DNA of 64,000 bases from Petunia secreta (taxonomy: Eukaryota; Streptophyta; Magnoliopsida; Solanales; Solanaceae), in contig JARKIP010000017.1 of the NCBI GenBank assembly GCA_029990175.1, positions 26,089,001 to 26,153,000 of the forward strand, written 5' to 3'. A program made the translations under genes and the position numbers. Below are positions 30,396-44,600 of the stretch, one piece after another. Each line of letters begins with the position of its first letter. Position 1 is the stretch's first letter. The notes beneath the pieces were generated by a model, which worked only from the letters and a program-made list of their open reading frames with translations, ran no database searches and was not told where the DNA came from.

Positions 30396-32969
30396 ATGAT
30401 GACTCCAGGAACAAATGTGTTATCATGTAATGTAGAAATGGAAAATGGATTTTGTAAGGAAAATTTATCAGATATTGAAGAAAATCAAGAGGAATCAGAT
30501 CACTCTAGCCAGTTAAATATAGGGAAGCCACCAAGAAATATCACAGGGATGAGGCATTGTATCAGCCAAGCAACCTTGGCAAATACTTCAGCATTGGTGA
30601 GTCGATCACAATTTTCGATACCCCATTTTGCCAAATTAAGATCACTTGCATATGCGATTTCAAGATCTATAGTTAGTATGTTCAAAACAAGTGTTATCTT
30701 ATTATGTGTATATATTTTAAATATTTTGCATATGTCTACATAGTTCGAGCTGAAAGCAGAGACTAGTCTTCCTTGGCTTAGTGGTTGGTTAAATGCAGCT
30801 CTTCCACTAGGTCAAGGATTCAAAACTAGTGTCTATAGGAAAAATTCCTTGCTTAACATGATCTTTTCTATATATGTTATGTCCTAAATGAGAAGCTAGA
30901 GCAAGACAGGAGGATTGAGTTTGATTATCTTAGTTGAATCCTAGCAGGGGACATAAATAGGATCTATGTGATAAAAACACAATAGGAGTAGTACAGAATA
31001 GGAATACACAAAAGAAGATGTCACTCAGAAATATTTTGTGTTCAGATAAATAGCTTGATTGCTGCAGTAAGCTTAATACAAAAATCTATAACTTCTCAAA
31101 ATGGTTCCACTTTCCATATGTTTGTGCGATGATTATCCAATTGATGGCTTTGTAGGTCATAATTATGATAAGTTGTTGCTAAAGTGTCAATTGTTTCCAT
31201 TGAACTTATTATTCTTTTTCTTAAGCTGTCAATTTCTGCCCACAGCAAGTTCTGCAAACTTGTATCCTTATATTTAGCTGGAGATTCCTCTTATCTGTGT
31301 CCATGCGTTTTATGCGGTTTGCTAATTGAAAGCTTTCTTTGACTTTTGAAATCTCTAGGAACCAACTACACAAATTCTTGCTCTTAAATCATCATCAAGT
31401 GACAATTCTGGATATGTTCCCATCTTTCGGTCAGGAAGCTATTCTGAGATGGGACCTAAACAATTCATGGAAGATGAGCATATCTGCATCGATGATCTCC
31501 AGGAACACATTGGTGCATCCAAGGTTCCTTCTCAAGGGGCATTTTATGGGGTCTGTAACATTGAATTTGTTCCGGACTTTACTTTTTGGTAAACAAAATG
31601 TGAACAAAGTACCCTTTTTTGACTAATATGGCCCCTGCATGTTATACTTATAAAATGTGATCACTTTGTGACTGAGTAAAATCTGATGCATGCCAGATCC
31701 AAGCACAAGTCATAATTTTAGAATTCAATAATGTGAGCATAATTTTGTGAGTACCATGGACTCTTTAGTCTTTGATGTGATTCGCAACTGCCATCAAGGT
31801 TCCCTAGTTGTGTGTTATCAACTGAAAAGATGCTCACTTGAACAGTTTTAGAGTTCCTGGTAGTTGCTGTTAACCCTTTTGGTTTATTCAAGCAGCTTGA
31901 TTAATTTTTGTTGTGTGTATTTTCAGGTGTTTGATGGTCATGGTGGCGTTGATGCAGCATCATTCACCCGAAAGAATCTCCTAAACTTTATTGTAGAGGA
32001 TTCACATTTTCCGTCGATGGTCAAAAGAGCTGTCAGGAATGCTTTTGGTAAAGCCGATAATGCACTGGCTGATACTAAATCACTTGATAGGACCTCTGGG
32101 ACAACTGCTCTGACTGCGCTGGTGTTAGGACGGTAAGTGATTGACCTGCTGATGTGGAACAGACCTATTTTGTAAATTTTTCATGCCTGTTAAGAGTTAA
32201 AACACAAAGTTCATCAAATTGAGAGTGTTAAAGTTAAGTAAAGCGAACTTTGGAAAAACGTGGAAGAGTTGCTTATGATAAAGTCATTTTTCCAAATTTA
32301 CATAACCTAGTTAAGCATTGATCAATTGTTTATCTTCCCCTCTTTATCATTTTCATTTGCCACAACTGGTAACTGGCTTTCATTTCTTTGCTTTCTGTTG
32401 TGGCATTTCTCAGGACTATGCTTATTGCTAATGCTGGGGACTCTCGAGCTGTACTAGGAAAACGAGGAAGAGCGATTGAATTATCAAAAGATCACAAACC
32501 TAACGCTACTTCTGAAAAATTGAGAATTGAGAAACTAGGGGGGACTATTTATGATGGTTATCTCAATGGCCAACTCTCTGTTGCACGATCTCTTGGCGAC
32601 TGGCACATAAAGGGTCCCAAAGGATCAAAGGGCCCCTTAAGCTCCGAGCCAGAGTTGGAAGAGGTGTTCCTGTCTGAAGAAGACGAGTTCTTGATAATGG
32701 GATGTGATGGCTTATGGGATGTCATGAGTAGCCAGTACGCAGTAACAATTGTAAGAAAGGAGCTAATGCTGCATAACGATCCTGAGAAATGCTCTAGAGT
32801 GCTCGTTAGGGAGGCGCTAAAGCGCAACACTTGTGATAATCTAACTGTCCTTGTAGTCTGCTTCTCTCGCGATCCACCCCCTCGAATTGAAATTCCAAGA
32901 ACTGAGAGGAGAAGGAGCATATCAGCTGAAGGATTAGATCTTCTAAAGGGTGTCTTAAGTGATGTATAA
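30396..32969 (+). CDS. Protein phosphatase 2C (PPM family, plant clade G-like)
   Basis: Exons 30396-30596, 31359-31550, 31927-32132, 32414-32969; all GT-AG, phases consistent, 384 residues. Two ATGs in tandem open the frame; the first is used here. PP2C motifs: FMEDEHICIDD (about 103-113), VFDGHGG (132-138), SGTTALTA, ANAGDSRAVLGKRG, LSKDHKP, GYLNGQLSVARSLGDW, MGCDGLWDVMSSQ and NTCDNLTVLVV near the end. The metal-binding aspartates in MED, DGHGG, GCDG and CDN are all present, so it should be an active Mg/Mn-dependent Ser/Thr phosphatase. The closest known plant relatives are PP2C27/PP2CG1 and the DBP1 type (from memory), which act in stress and defence signalling. The N-terminal 75 residues are acidic and less conserved. 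No ABI1-type regulatory context is visible. Confidence 0.95.
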
Positions 32970-34571
32970 AAGCAGACTTTGGTTCAACTGCTTGTACAGA
33001 TGAATGAGCTTACATACACCATTGTCAGGGATTTTTCTGAGTTTCTGCTATCCATGGCAATGGTTGATTGTTGCTGATAACAAAGAAAAGGTTTCTGTAA
33101 GGAGCCTCTAACAACTCAATTTAAATTTATTCAGTTGTTTCTGTTATTATTCCTTGAATGTGGCTGATCATCATTATAAGATGCATATGCACACCAAATC
33201 TATTGCCTGACCATAATCTCCAAGATGACTGGATTACGTTTAAGTTACGTTTAAGTTATGCGCATCAACGAGATTATATTTTTCCTACAATCATGGTAAA
33301 TTGATGTACAACAATATTAGGTAACTCTTCGTAGCAAGCTTGATGTGTAACTTAGAAAACAGGTAAGAACTTATTATAGCCGATTAACTTACATAAACAA
33401 CGTAAAAATTCTTTATATGTACAAGTGAAATAACTAATGTTCATTAATATACTCCTTAGATGGTTGAACACTTTGAATATTGATGGAAAATATTAAAAGA
33501 TAAAGAGAGACTTTGTAGCATCATTAAACCCAATTAAACTCCAACGTGCCCTTTTCGAAAATAATAGATTTAAAAACGGATGAACTCATACTTTCAGTTG
33601 ACCAACTAGATATGCATAACTATTTGGCTAAATTACAGACTACATTGTTTTAAAATGTTGACGAGGCGAGACTTGACATGGAAACAAGTTAAAATAAACA
33701 ACTAGGCGCCAGTTAATTAATTCACAAGGAGGTCTTGGCACTATGTCAATCACGATCTCATTGGACTGAAGAGAAGACTAGTCCCACAATTTAATGATAT
33801 TGTAACTTGTGGGAACATTTGTGAATCCAACGATGATTGCAGTGATTTTTGGTATTGTTGTATATGCGTCCCAGAACCAATCTACTGTACCTTATAGTAC
33901 ATGTACCCGTTGATTATGTACAAATTTCTTGTTCTTGTATGAATAATGACGAAAGTCAAGTGAATTAATCTTACATTTATAGTTCGACACACATTTACTA
34001 GAAATCATCTGTGAATGTATTGCATCGTCATATGTTTTTGTGTTAGAATTCTTTTTCTTTTTCTTTATTTATATATATAGTCGTACTTTTTTCCTTTCTC
34101 TACCGTAAGATGTTCCTTCAAATTGTCAATCGTATGGTTCTTTATTGCATTCTTGAGAAATTACTCCAAAATCAAGTACTCAAATTCATTCCAATTTATG
34201 CGGTAAAGTTTGAGTAGGCACCTATATCTAAGTAATGATACCTTCGGTTGGCTTTATAATCCACATAAAATCATATGGAAGTCAATATATTATTTTCTAC
34301 ACGAGAATTAAGTAACTTAAAGATAAAAATATCCTTAACAATCTCCACGTAACAATCACTTCGTTATTATCATTGCACACCAATCATTTGTTATCAATCT
34401 ATTAATTTATTTTTATTATTATTCATCACATGTTAACAATTTATGTATAATAATTCTCGGAGAACTAACTTTTCGTTTTGTCATAAAGCATTAAACTAAT
34501 TAAAAGAAGTACAGGAAGCTTGAATAAGTCCTAGTTGATCGCACGATTCTTGTACTTCGTTTAGTTAGTTT
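32970..34571. other. PP2C 3' UTR and intergenic sequence
   Basis: The 3' UTR probably ends within about 250 bp. The rest is AT-rich, without a gene. A short direct repeat AAGTTACGTTTAAGTTA lies at 33241-33258. Confidence 0.4.
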
Positions 34572-35723
34572 AATGCAGTAGTTGGAGCTGGAGATCTTGG
34601 TCTTCCTCATAGTTTCAAGAAAACAGGATGGGTTATGGGTACTCATGCTTTTATCAGTAGCCACTTTAATTTACTATCGTATGATGCTTTTAGTTTATTC
34701 AAGGAGAAAGCTTGGAGAATCCCATTTCATGTTTCTAAAGATTTCATTTTTTGGTGATTTGGGATATGCTATTTGTGGATCTTTAGGTAGATTTCCTGTT
34801 GATGCTATGATTGTGTTGTCACAAGCTGGTTTTTATAAGGTACTTGATTTTCATAGAAAACACCTTAGCTTACGTATTATTATTATTCTAGTATAACAAA
34901 TCCAAGTCCCAAAACCTTGGGATTGTCGCTTAAAAAGGTGTATAATTTGAGTTGTTTGCCATTTCAGTTGGGGTTGAATTCAATTACACCACTTAGAAGT
35001 TAGATAGACACTTAGCCCCTTTGAGTATGTTTACTGATGTTGATTTAGGTGCAATGGGAGAAGTTATGGTTGAGGATGTGTTAAATTTTCTCAACAATAG
35101 ACCTGTTCTTGAATTTGATCGTTTCAATATTTTCTTCAATGGTCTTGGTGTGTCTGTGTGTGTGTGCTTTTGAAGGTGTTGGAATGGTTTTACCTTTAGA
35201 AGCGAGATGAAAGATAAGGAGAAATTGGGAAAATCTTGGTATTGTGGCTTTAATTTCTTTAAGGTATGGTTCTTATGGAGTACTGGGTTAAGAGACCAAA
35301 GGTGTAATCACTACAAATCTCCGGAAAGGATTGCTTGGCACTTTAGTGCATATTGGACTTTGCATAAACATATTTCTTACTTTTCCATTGGTGATGAAAA
35401 CTGCTCATGAAGTGATGGTCTGATGGAAAGGAGATATTGTGAAGGCAGTTACTGTTATTGGCTAAAGATGGATTGCGGTTTTGGCTGTGACTTTAGTTGC
35501 ATTGATGGTGCCAAATTTTGATGATTTCTCGTCACTAGCTGGGAGCAGTCTGTGCATTGTTCTTGGCTCTGTTTCACCTGCTTTGTTTCACTTAATTGTG
35601 TTCAAGGAAGAATTGGGCTGGCTTAGTTTGGCTCTGGATGCTGCACTTGTTTTAATGGGTGCAATTCTTGCATTCTATGGAACCTATAATTCCCTGTTGG
35701 AGATCTTTGCAGTCGAAGCTTGA
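34572..35723 (+). pseudogene. Vacuolar amino acid transporter (AVT3/ANT1-like, AAAP family), broken copy
   Basis: Intronless fragments in different frames follow the order of an AAAP transporter. 34572 onward: VVGAGDLGLPHSFKKTGWVMG. After a shift near 34640: LMLLSVATLIYYRMMLLVYSRRKL ... FGDLGYAICGSLGRFPVDAMIVLSQAGF. About 35025-35180: DLGAMGEVMVEDVLNFLNNRP. Then KDKEKLGKSW. Finally 35472-35723 encodes the C-terminal TM region (AVTLVALMVPNFDDFSSLAGSSLCIVLGSVSPALFHLIVFKEE, in two overlapping pieces) and a stop. Several frameshifts and stops, no start codon and a missing segment around TM3-4 make it non-functional. Functional relatives export amino acids from the vacuole. Parent genes in this family are often intronless, so retroposition is not implied. 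Confidence 0.9.
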
Positions 35724-36593
35724 AGGCGGCCACCTGTAATTGACTCATGAAAGATATATCATGCACTCTCTGGTTTAGGTTGAGCTCAAACTATTCGCAA
35801 GAACATTGTATTTTATCTGTGACAGAGTAGGCAGAGGCGAAACTAGGCTGGCACTATGGGTTCAACAGAGCTGATTACTGCTGAAAATTATGGATACTTT
35901 TCAAATAAAAGATTTAAAGTGTGTACATGATAAGATTAGATTCATTCTGAACTTACTGGCTCTAAGATTCTTGAAATTGTTAGATTCACTTGAGGGAAGG
36001 CTTTCCTTTTGGTTCCGACCTACTTGTAGTAAATTTTACTTCCACCAAAAGCCATTGATAGGCAGTCTGTCCAACTGTTTTGGCCATGGAGAGTCACAAA
36101 AATGTGCCCCTCTTTTTAATTTACTTCAAGGCCAAGTTGGTTCTCTTCATAAATATCACCATAACCTGATTAGATGATTTACTTTAATTTTATGACTATT
36201 GTAATGATAGGCAGAAGTGAGTTCAAAGACTAATGTTTTCTTTTCCCATGCGATTGTCAAGTTCTTGAGAAATAGAACCAAATTAACTTTAAAAGCAGCT
36301 CATAAAAAGAAAGAGCCATCTTACAAGTTTTATACATTGAATATGGGTGAACACAACAAAGTTCCTGAGAGAAGGTCAAAATACACACACCTCGCCTCCC
36401 CCACTAAAAAATGAAAGAAAAGCCCAGCTAATGAAATAATAATAATAACAATAATAGGAAATACAACTTACCATAACACTACCTCATGCCACAGAAAAAT
36501 TCACTAAACCTACAACGGGAAAACCTGGACAAAACAGTTTCAAATGAAATGAAAAAAAGGAGACCACGTGCGAGTAAGGAATCCATTACCGCA
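35724..36593. other. Intergenic region and EH-gene 3' UTR
   Basis: Lies between the broken transporter and the convergent EH-domain gene. Contains CAGAGGCGAAACTAGG (35833-35848), which resembles an hAT-type terminus, but no matching other end was established. The stretch above about 36210 probably includes the EH-gene 3' UTR. Confidence 0.4.
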
Positions 36594-38627
36594 TTAAAAT
36601 GCTTTCCAACTATCAGAATCTCTTTTCGGTGTCTGAGTCTCTGCTGATGTCTTAAATGGGTCGGTGGACCCAAATGGATCAGCATCGTCGAAAGATGGGA
36701 AACCGTGACCATAATCGGAGTCCCTGGTGCTACGCATGGAATCAAACCTTGAAAGTGACTCGCGAGGGGGAAGACCAAAATTATAATCAGAGTCTGCTGT
36801 GCTGCGAAATGAATCAAACCTAGCAAAGGAGTCACGCTGCTGGAACGAACCAGTGTCATACTCAGAGTCTCTAGTGCTGCGCATGGAATCAAATCTTGAT
36901 AAGTCACGACTAGCAAAGAGGCCACCATCTTGCATGTTGAAGGAATCATATCTGGAAAAGCTGTTTAAGTGATCTTCAGACATTTCATTAGATCCTCTAG
37001 GTGTAGAACTAAACATAGGTGTGCTTGGAACCGAGTCAGCAAAAGCAAATGGACTCTTTTTCTGGAACGTGTTATCCGCAATTGGGGAGCCACCAGCATT
37101 ATAGGCTGGTGTGCTCGGAACAGAATCAAAGAAGGGACTTTGCCTAGAGAATAAGTTGTCTGCCGGTGGGAACCCAGAGTTGTAACTTGGCGTGCTTGGA
37201 ACAGAATCAAAAAATGGGCTTTGCTTCGGCAGCTGGTTGTCTGAGTAACTGAACCCAGTATTGTAACTAGGGGTGCTAGGAACAGAATCGAAGAAAGGGC
37301 TTTGTTTGGGGAGTGTGTTGCTGGAATCCGTGGAGCCCGTTTTTATAGGCTTTAGGCCCCAGTCATCATCGGCAAATAGAGAAGTTCCATTGGGCTTCTC
37401 ATTGAAAGAATCCTGCAAAACACAGAAAAGAAGCAAATAAACCTCGCTTCAAGTGAGCCTACGCGAATGTGTTATTCCAAGCACCAGTAATCAATAGAAA
37501 ATTGCCTAGACCAAAATGCACCAGAACATGCAGTCACAAAATAAAAGGTCATGGAAAGAGATGCTTTAAAAAAGGTGGTAATGGCCCGTGATGCTTTCCT
37601 GTAACCTAGAAATCCAAAGAGTAGGATGATGTATTTACCTTAGAATTGAAGTCCCACGCAGAATCTGCATCATCAAATGTACCCCAACCAGATTCATCAA
37701 AAGTTTTGTCTCCAGAGAACACAGATTCAGTCCCCCAGTGTTCACTGCATTAGCAAATCATACAAAGTTCAGATATTTAAGAAAAGTGAACAGTTTAGAG
37801 AAGCTGGATCCATCAAAGAATATGATTAAATAATATAAAAGGTTTGTCATTATTTGGAGAGTACAAGATCACAATAGCTTAAATCACAAAATAGAAGGAA
37901 GAAAACAACCACATAACCTTTGGGCAGCATGCGGAGAACCATCAAAAGTACTGTCCTTCCTATTCAGGGAATCTTCGAATTCTTTTGACGGGCTCTCAAC
38001 TGCATTACTCCTGATTGGACTATCAGTTGGACTTCTTCCTGCATGGGCAGTCTCCGCATCACTCATCTCTCTGGCTTTAACAGGGCTTGGCAACTTCTCC
38101 GACTTCGCATCAGTGACAGGATCAGCAGATGATTTTCCAGTATTGTGGTCATCCAAAGATGCTTTCTCCCGAACCAATGGAGTTTTTGGTTTAGGAGGGG
38201 CAATGACATTTTGTATGTCAAGGGTGAGCTCTTTTACGAATGTGAATCCTGAGAAGGACAATAATTCAACGTTATAATGAGCCAAAGCATTCTTCAAAGT
38301 TTCTACAGCAACTAGAAAAAGAGAACGATAATAATAAAAATGCAAACAAAGGGAAGGAAATGAAATTGATCGGGTGATCTCTGGAGGCACTTTGAGTCGG
38401 TCTTTAGATTGAAAAATGACATCTTACAACATACCTTCATCGTCAAATTTATCCCACTCTCCATCCCAGTCTGCAGCCCCCTCTTGGATGCCAGATTGCC
38501 AACCTTCAGAAATCATTACCAATATATCAGAAAGCATTAAAAAAAAATAAAGCAATGAAAACCAGAACAGCTTAGGCGACAAAATAAATACAAGAACGAT
38601 ACACACACACACACACACACACACCCA

Positions 38628-38662
<35 letters not shown>

Positions 38663-41600
38663 CTTTTAGATAGTAATCTAGTATACATGCCACAGATTAC
38701 ATCCCTTAAATGATCAACAGGTGCTTTTTATTTTTGTACTCAACAGGGTCAATTCAGCACAAAAGATAAAATGGCAAGCAGAAAATACTGTTTTCCATCA
38801 ATGTTTTTAATCTGGATTTTCTGGTATCAAGAATAAGAACATATAAAATAACTCAATGAAAGCACATATAATTGCATAAACTCAATAAAACTAGAGCAAG
38901 TACCAAACGGAAGCTCAAGTAGAGTAGTTGGTTTGGCACGCAGTCCATAAGTTTTGCAGCGTTCATTCAATGCTTTTACTAGCCCCTCGAGGTCTGCCTG
39001 AATCTGATTGGCACGGTCCTACAAAAGCCCGAGTTTGAATTTCGAGAAGTTCTAGATATCTCCAGCAGTATTAGTGGTACAATAGAGTTACCTGGATACC
39101 ATCAGTCTTGCCATCTTGATCCATTTTGACAATTGTTCTATACAGCTCCATCTTTTTCTCCTGCAAAAGGTTTGGCATAACACAACATCAGAACAAAAGC
39201 TCAGCCAGATTTGCACTGTGTATAAGAGAATAACAGAACAGAAGAGTTTGTATTGGGCTAGAAAGAGCAACAGAAATACTTGAATATCCCGAAACGTGGC
39301 CTCCTCAATTGTCAATTTAGAAGCAACATCTCCTGTCTGCTTGTATTTCTCTTCATATTTCTTAGCCAGTAATTCAACCTGTAAAATGACCAATTTTATT
39401 AGATAACAAATCATTGGAGGTGTGTGCAAATTTGTTGTAAACAAATAAGTTTTACCTCTTTTTTGTCAGCAGAAGTTCTTTCACTGATCTCATTTAGTCT
39501 ATTATCACATCGGCTTTTGTATAGAATCTGGTATAAAAGGCCAAAGCAAAATGGCAGACAGTTTTAGTAATGAGCTTCAACTTCAGATATACATTGTTGA
39601 ACCCTCCAGTAAGGAAAACCCACCAATCAGTTACTCAACAGAGATTAACAGCTTCAGGAAGAACACCGCAAAGGAAAAGCATATGAATAAATGGATGACA
39701 TGATATCCTAAAGCATATAAAGATGTAATCACTAATTACTCAGAAATTGGTAAACCATAGGACAAAATATGTTCACTCACCATGTGAATGAAATGGTACA
39801 CTATTACGCTGCTGTATGAAATATGAATAATAAGACTCTAAACGGTAAGTCCTTTTAACAAACGACTCTAAACAGTAAAGCATACTTCAGACTCAAAAGA
39901 TTAATTAAGGAGACAAGTTGAAATCATGGGACGTGACCTGCACTCTTAATCTCAGCTGAATCTTACAATTCAAGATCTCTTTGAAACTTACAGGTCACAA
40001 TTCTATGATCAGCCAGATCAAGTCTAGGCATGTCTGTCCCAGCTTCCCCAAGAAGCAGTTTTCATTTTCTTTGCAAATGTTTATCTCAAACTAGTACCAG
40101 AACCACAGAAAAAGGCTGCTAATCTTGAGAAAAGGACAACCATAACTATTTTGTAATTAAAAGTTGCCGGTGTTAGCATGGCGACTGTCTAGCTCTGATG
40201 TCTGCTAGACTGATGTGATGCTTCTGAGGTACTGTTACGGTCCCTTGATATGGATCTAGTTATGGGTTGATGCAACACAAAATCAGAATTTATGGGGAGG
40301 GAATTAGGAGTTTGGGAATAGGTTTTCCTCCTGCGACCTATGGTGCTGATTCGTTAAGAGAGAGCCGGCAATCTCTTGAGTTAAAGTACTCAAAAACTTG
40401 GATAATTTTCTGCTTATCTTTCATTGAATTAAAAGAGACTTTAAATACAATACTAATAAGATAACTACCCCTAAATACAAGGACATAACTTCCCTTTTGT
40501 TCTACAGATAAGATTCTGGAGGAATACTAGTGCAAATAACTACTACAATAACTACTACATAGAAACAGGAAACATGTCTAAGATAAGCTGTAGACTATGA
40601 CTTAAAAATCAAATAAGCTAACTATGTTTTAAAACCAAAGTACTGCTAATATTAAGACATAAGGACTGCTAACAGGTACGTGCTATATGACTTCTTATTT
40701 GCATATTTTTCTCTGCTTCTGCTCCTCTTCCAAGATTTTCCATCTACTGTTTCAATTCCTTTTCATATTTTGTTTGAACTTCATTACGCTTTCCTCAGAT
40801 TAAGAATGAATTAGCTGCCAGAGTGTATTTGGAGGGGAAAAAATAGGTATTCTTTCTCTCCATGCAAATTCAAATGTATTCCCAGATCTTAAAATTCGTT
40901 TCATGTTCGATCAGCGATTCACAGATTGAGCATTTTGATTCACAAAGATCTTATCTGAAGAATGAAAGTCCTACCACATCTTAAAAACGAAGCAAATTGA
41001 TGATGACATGAAGGACTAGTATAATCGCTGAAAGTTCCATTGATTAGCAACATGATACACCCAGTAAACACAATCATCTCCATCTATTGGCTGATATTAC
41101 CCTCTTAGCAAATATCAGAAATATGCAAACCAAGAACGTGCAATCCCAGATTCAAACTATTATAAATTCAAGGAGCTTATCCACTGCAAGACCACATACC
41201 ACAGAAGAAATGTGCAGAATATTCCTAGTTTCCTCCATCTCTGCCGCCCAAACAATTACAAAATTGACCAATAATATACCCAAAAGAGAAAATATTGGTA
41301 AGACAGCAATTGAAATAGCTTATCCCATTAACAAACCAGATCAATTCATATATGGGATTCTGATACATGATCATTTCAACTATTCAACGTTTTGTCCTTT
41401 TCTCTGATTCCTCTCCTTATTTTCTACTTTTCCCCATCCCTAATAATTTTAATGTTATTTTATTCCTTAGAACAAATATCAAGAACCTTATTCAAAAGCC
41501 AAAAAAATATGCAAGTGCGATTGGTATACAAGTTTTTAATTATAACATAGCTGCTTGTTCTGAATTAGGTAAGGCACAAAGCATTAACCTGTTGTTTGTG

Positions 41601-44600
41601 CTAAATTTAGTGCAAACCTTAACAAGAATCCAAGGTGACATGCAAAATCATCAAAAGATAGAAACTAACTTATTACTAGGATAGGTGAAATTGGTTACCA
41701 TATAGCTGCTTGTCTGGCACTTATTCGGTAATGTAATGATATGACAGTCAATTAAATTAAACACAGCCAGAAGAACACAAACAGGAAATTCTACTATGGA
41801 AATAACATTAAATCTGTCCCCTCAGGGGTATGGAGGGCCCATTTTGGGATTTTTAACCCAGCTTAGAAACATCGAGATACATCTAATAAAACCAAGAGAG
41901 CTTTAGACATAATGATCAAGATACTCACTAATTCTTGCATCTTTGAATGGTAGAACTGAATTTTCTCTTTGGCATCTAAAATTTCCTTCTCCAGTTCCAT
42001 GACCTGTGATTGGCACAAAAGAGAAAGGGACATATGTTAATTACAAGTGATTTTCAGGAGCACTGGCCAATAAATCAAACTTTAACTGACAAAAGACATA
42101 GGCTTCTTAAGCATCAAACAAAATCCAATTTTATTAAATCAAATATGAAGATGAGTATTGATCCTTAATAGCACCAACTTTACTTTAACCGGTACAGAAG
42201 GGATTTATTACCAATGTCTCCATAGCATCAAAGTAGCATTTGAAGTTACACAAAGTCCAGATTTTCTTGAGCGTGTGATAAGTATCCAAAACGTTCCTGC
42301 TAATGAATTTATGATGGACTAGACACCACAGTAGCATATAATTTTCACAATCTGAAGCAAAACATAAATGCTTTGCTCAGCAAGGTCACATCCTTACTTC
42401 ACCACTTAACAATCTTGCTATTACCGAGTTCCTAAACAAAATTACTCACTTGCCTATGAACACATGAGATACAAAAAGAGAAGTGGATACGCAGAAACAA
42501 AAGAACACAGAAGACACTAAACAATCTCTTGAAAGATTTCCCAGGAATTGATGCTCATATGTGAATTATTGATGGCTGCTATAAATAAATTGCAGGCAAA
42601 AACTACATTATATCAGACTTGTGTATACCCGCACACGTCAATAAGTAGTCAGAGACACGTGATTCGAACAAACTGACCACTACTCCATTACCTAGTGATA
42701 AAGATCCATTCCAAACACCATTGTTCCCCTCACTTGTTCTGCTTATAATTCAGGCAGTAATAATAAATGTAAAACTAGGAGGATGGGGATTGAAAAAAAA
42801 AAATTATAGAGAGGAAAAGAACTGTTGAAAGAACATTTCTAACAGACCTTCTTCTCTGCATCAGATGCTTCCTGGAACTTTGTGTTCAATGCATCTTGTT
42901 CCTCTGTGCTCAGTTGGTCAACCAGATGCTTCTCCAATACTGGAACTTTCGGCTTTTGTTTACTAGGCTGTACAGGTTCATCAGGTTGGGGAATGGGAAC
43001 TGGACGCGGAGGCTTCCCTGGAGCACCAGAAGCCACTTGTCGTGTACCCCTTGGCCCCTGTGTTTGAGGAAAACCTGAGAGAGGAGGAAATGAGGAGACT
43101 AACTGACAGTTCAAAGTAACAAGTCATATTCTCGATATAGATACTTCACAAGAAATACCAAAGGCCTTATTAATTGACATATTGGTTAATTCACTCTTGT
43201 AATGCTTTTAAATTGTAAAATCAAATTCTCAGACCACAAGAAGTGTCCGTGTAAATATTATGTAAGGTTTAGCTTCCTTCTGGAACTCAAAAACATAAAG
43301 TTTGATTTGAATTCTTACTTCCCTTAAATAATAGCACCAAAGGTGCCGAGAAAGGTGTATTTCTTTACTTGGTTAGCAGCTAGAGGGGTGATCTTGATAG
43401 GCAAGAATCTGATAAAGTGTTGACCACCTTCTGCATTGTCGGGTTGCCTCGAGTTTATGGAGGGAAATCTTTAATTTGTTGGTGTTTTTTGGCAGGGGCG
43501 ATCTACTAAGGAGGTAGGGGGTACCCATGCACCCACTGACCTCGGCCGAAACTCGTATGTGTATCTGTATATTTGGACAAAAAACATACATATAGCTTGT
43601 GATGGCACCCGCACTAGCAAAGTGCCATAGGGTGCCAGTGGTAAGCGTTCGACTTCCCCGCCGCTTACCTGGGTTCGAATCTCCGCAGCTGTATTTACCC
43701 ATTTTTGTGCTCCAATAGTAGTAGTTACACTTCAATTTTGCCCCTCCGTCCCTTTTTTTGTATTCTTTTGCTGTTCTTTTCCTATACTTCCACTATCATG
43801 TTAATAAAATATCAATAATATCCTACTACTGTTGCCTCTTAGATATTTAGCTTTTTATTTGTAACCATGATAATACTTCATCAGATATGATGATTTAACT
43901 GATTTTGCTTTGGTCATCGGGATATATGTTGCAAATATCTGAATGTGCTGTTGTTCTTTCGTAACTATTCTTGTTTTTTCACCCCGTTTGTGAAATAAAA
44001 TATTGTACTGTTTTCCCTAAACATGATTTGATGTTTCATTCAAATTCTTGGGGTTTTGCATGTTTTTTTTACTCAACTTATTGGTTAAGATTTCAATAAT
44101 CCCATAGCAATGCAATTCAGAGTTGAAGCATTGTACTATAATCTATATTGTCTGCTCAAAATTAAGCTGCCAAAATAAAGATTATAGTTGATTTATTATC
44201 GCTGTTGCAATATATTAAACCATAGATATCCAACTACTAACACATTAAAAAGAAAAACAAATAGTATCAATTCATGACTTCCATAAGGCAATGTACTAAT
44301 GCAAATGTCTAATGTATTTACGAGATTTGCAAATTGCTACAAGATATAATTGATTCCAACTTTCAAGGTCAATATTTCTCAAATTAATAAGTTCTCTTTC
44401 AATTTTTTCAAGAGTTTCAAGGTCAATATTATTAACTGAAATTACACTGGAAGAGGTTTCATTCCCTCATTAAACATGTTTTCCTTTTTTGCCTTGTTAT
44501 TTCTTCCTCCTTGATAGAAGGGATGTGATTCTCCTTTTGTAAAGTACTTGCAAATGCAAGTAATATTACAATAATTGAACGTTTTCATAGTATGAAAATT

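Noticed and set aside
35833..36215. hAT-like terminus CAGAGGCGAAACTAGG
   Set aside because: Only one end resembles an hAT terminus; no partner end or 8-bp duplication could be found.
43627..43690. A functional tRNA gene
   Set aside because: Box A/B-like words are present but no full cloverleaf or anticodon could be drawn; kept only as a tRNA-like segment.
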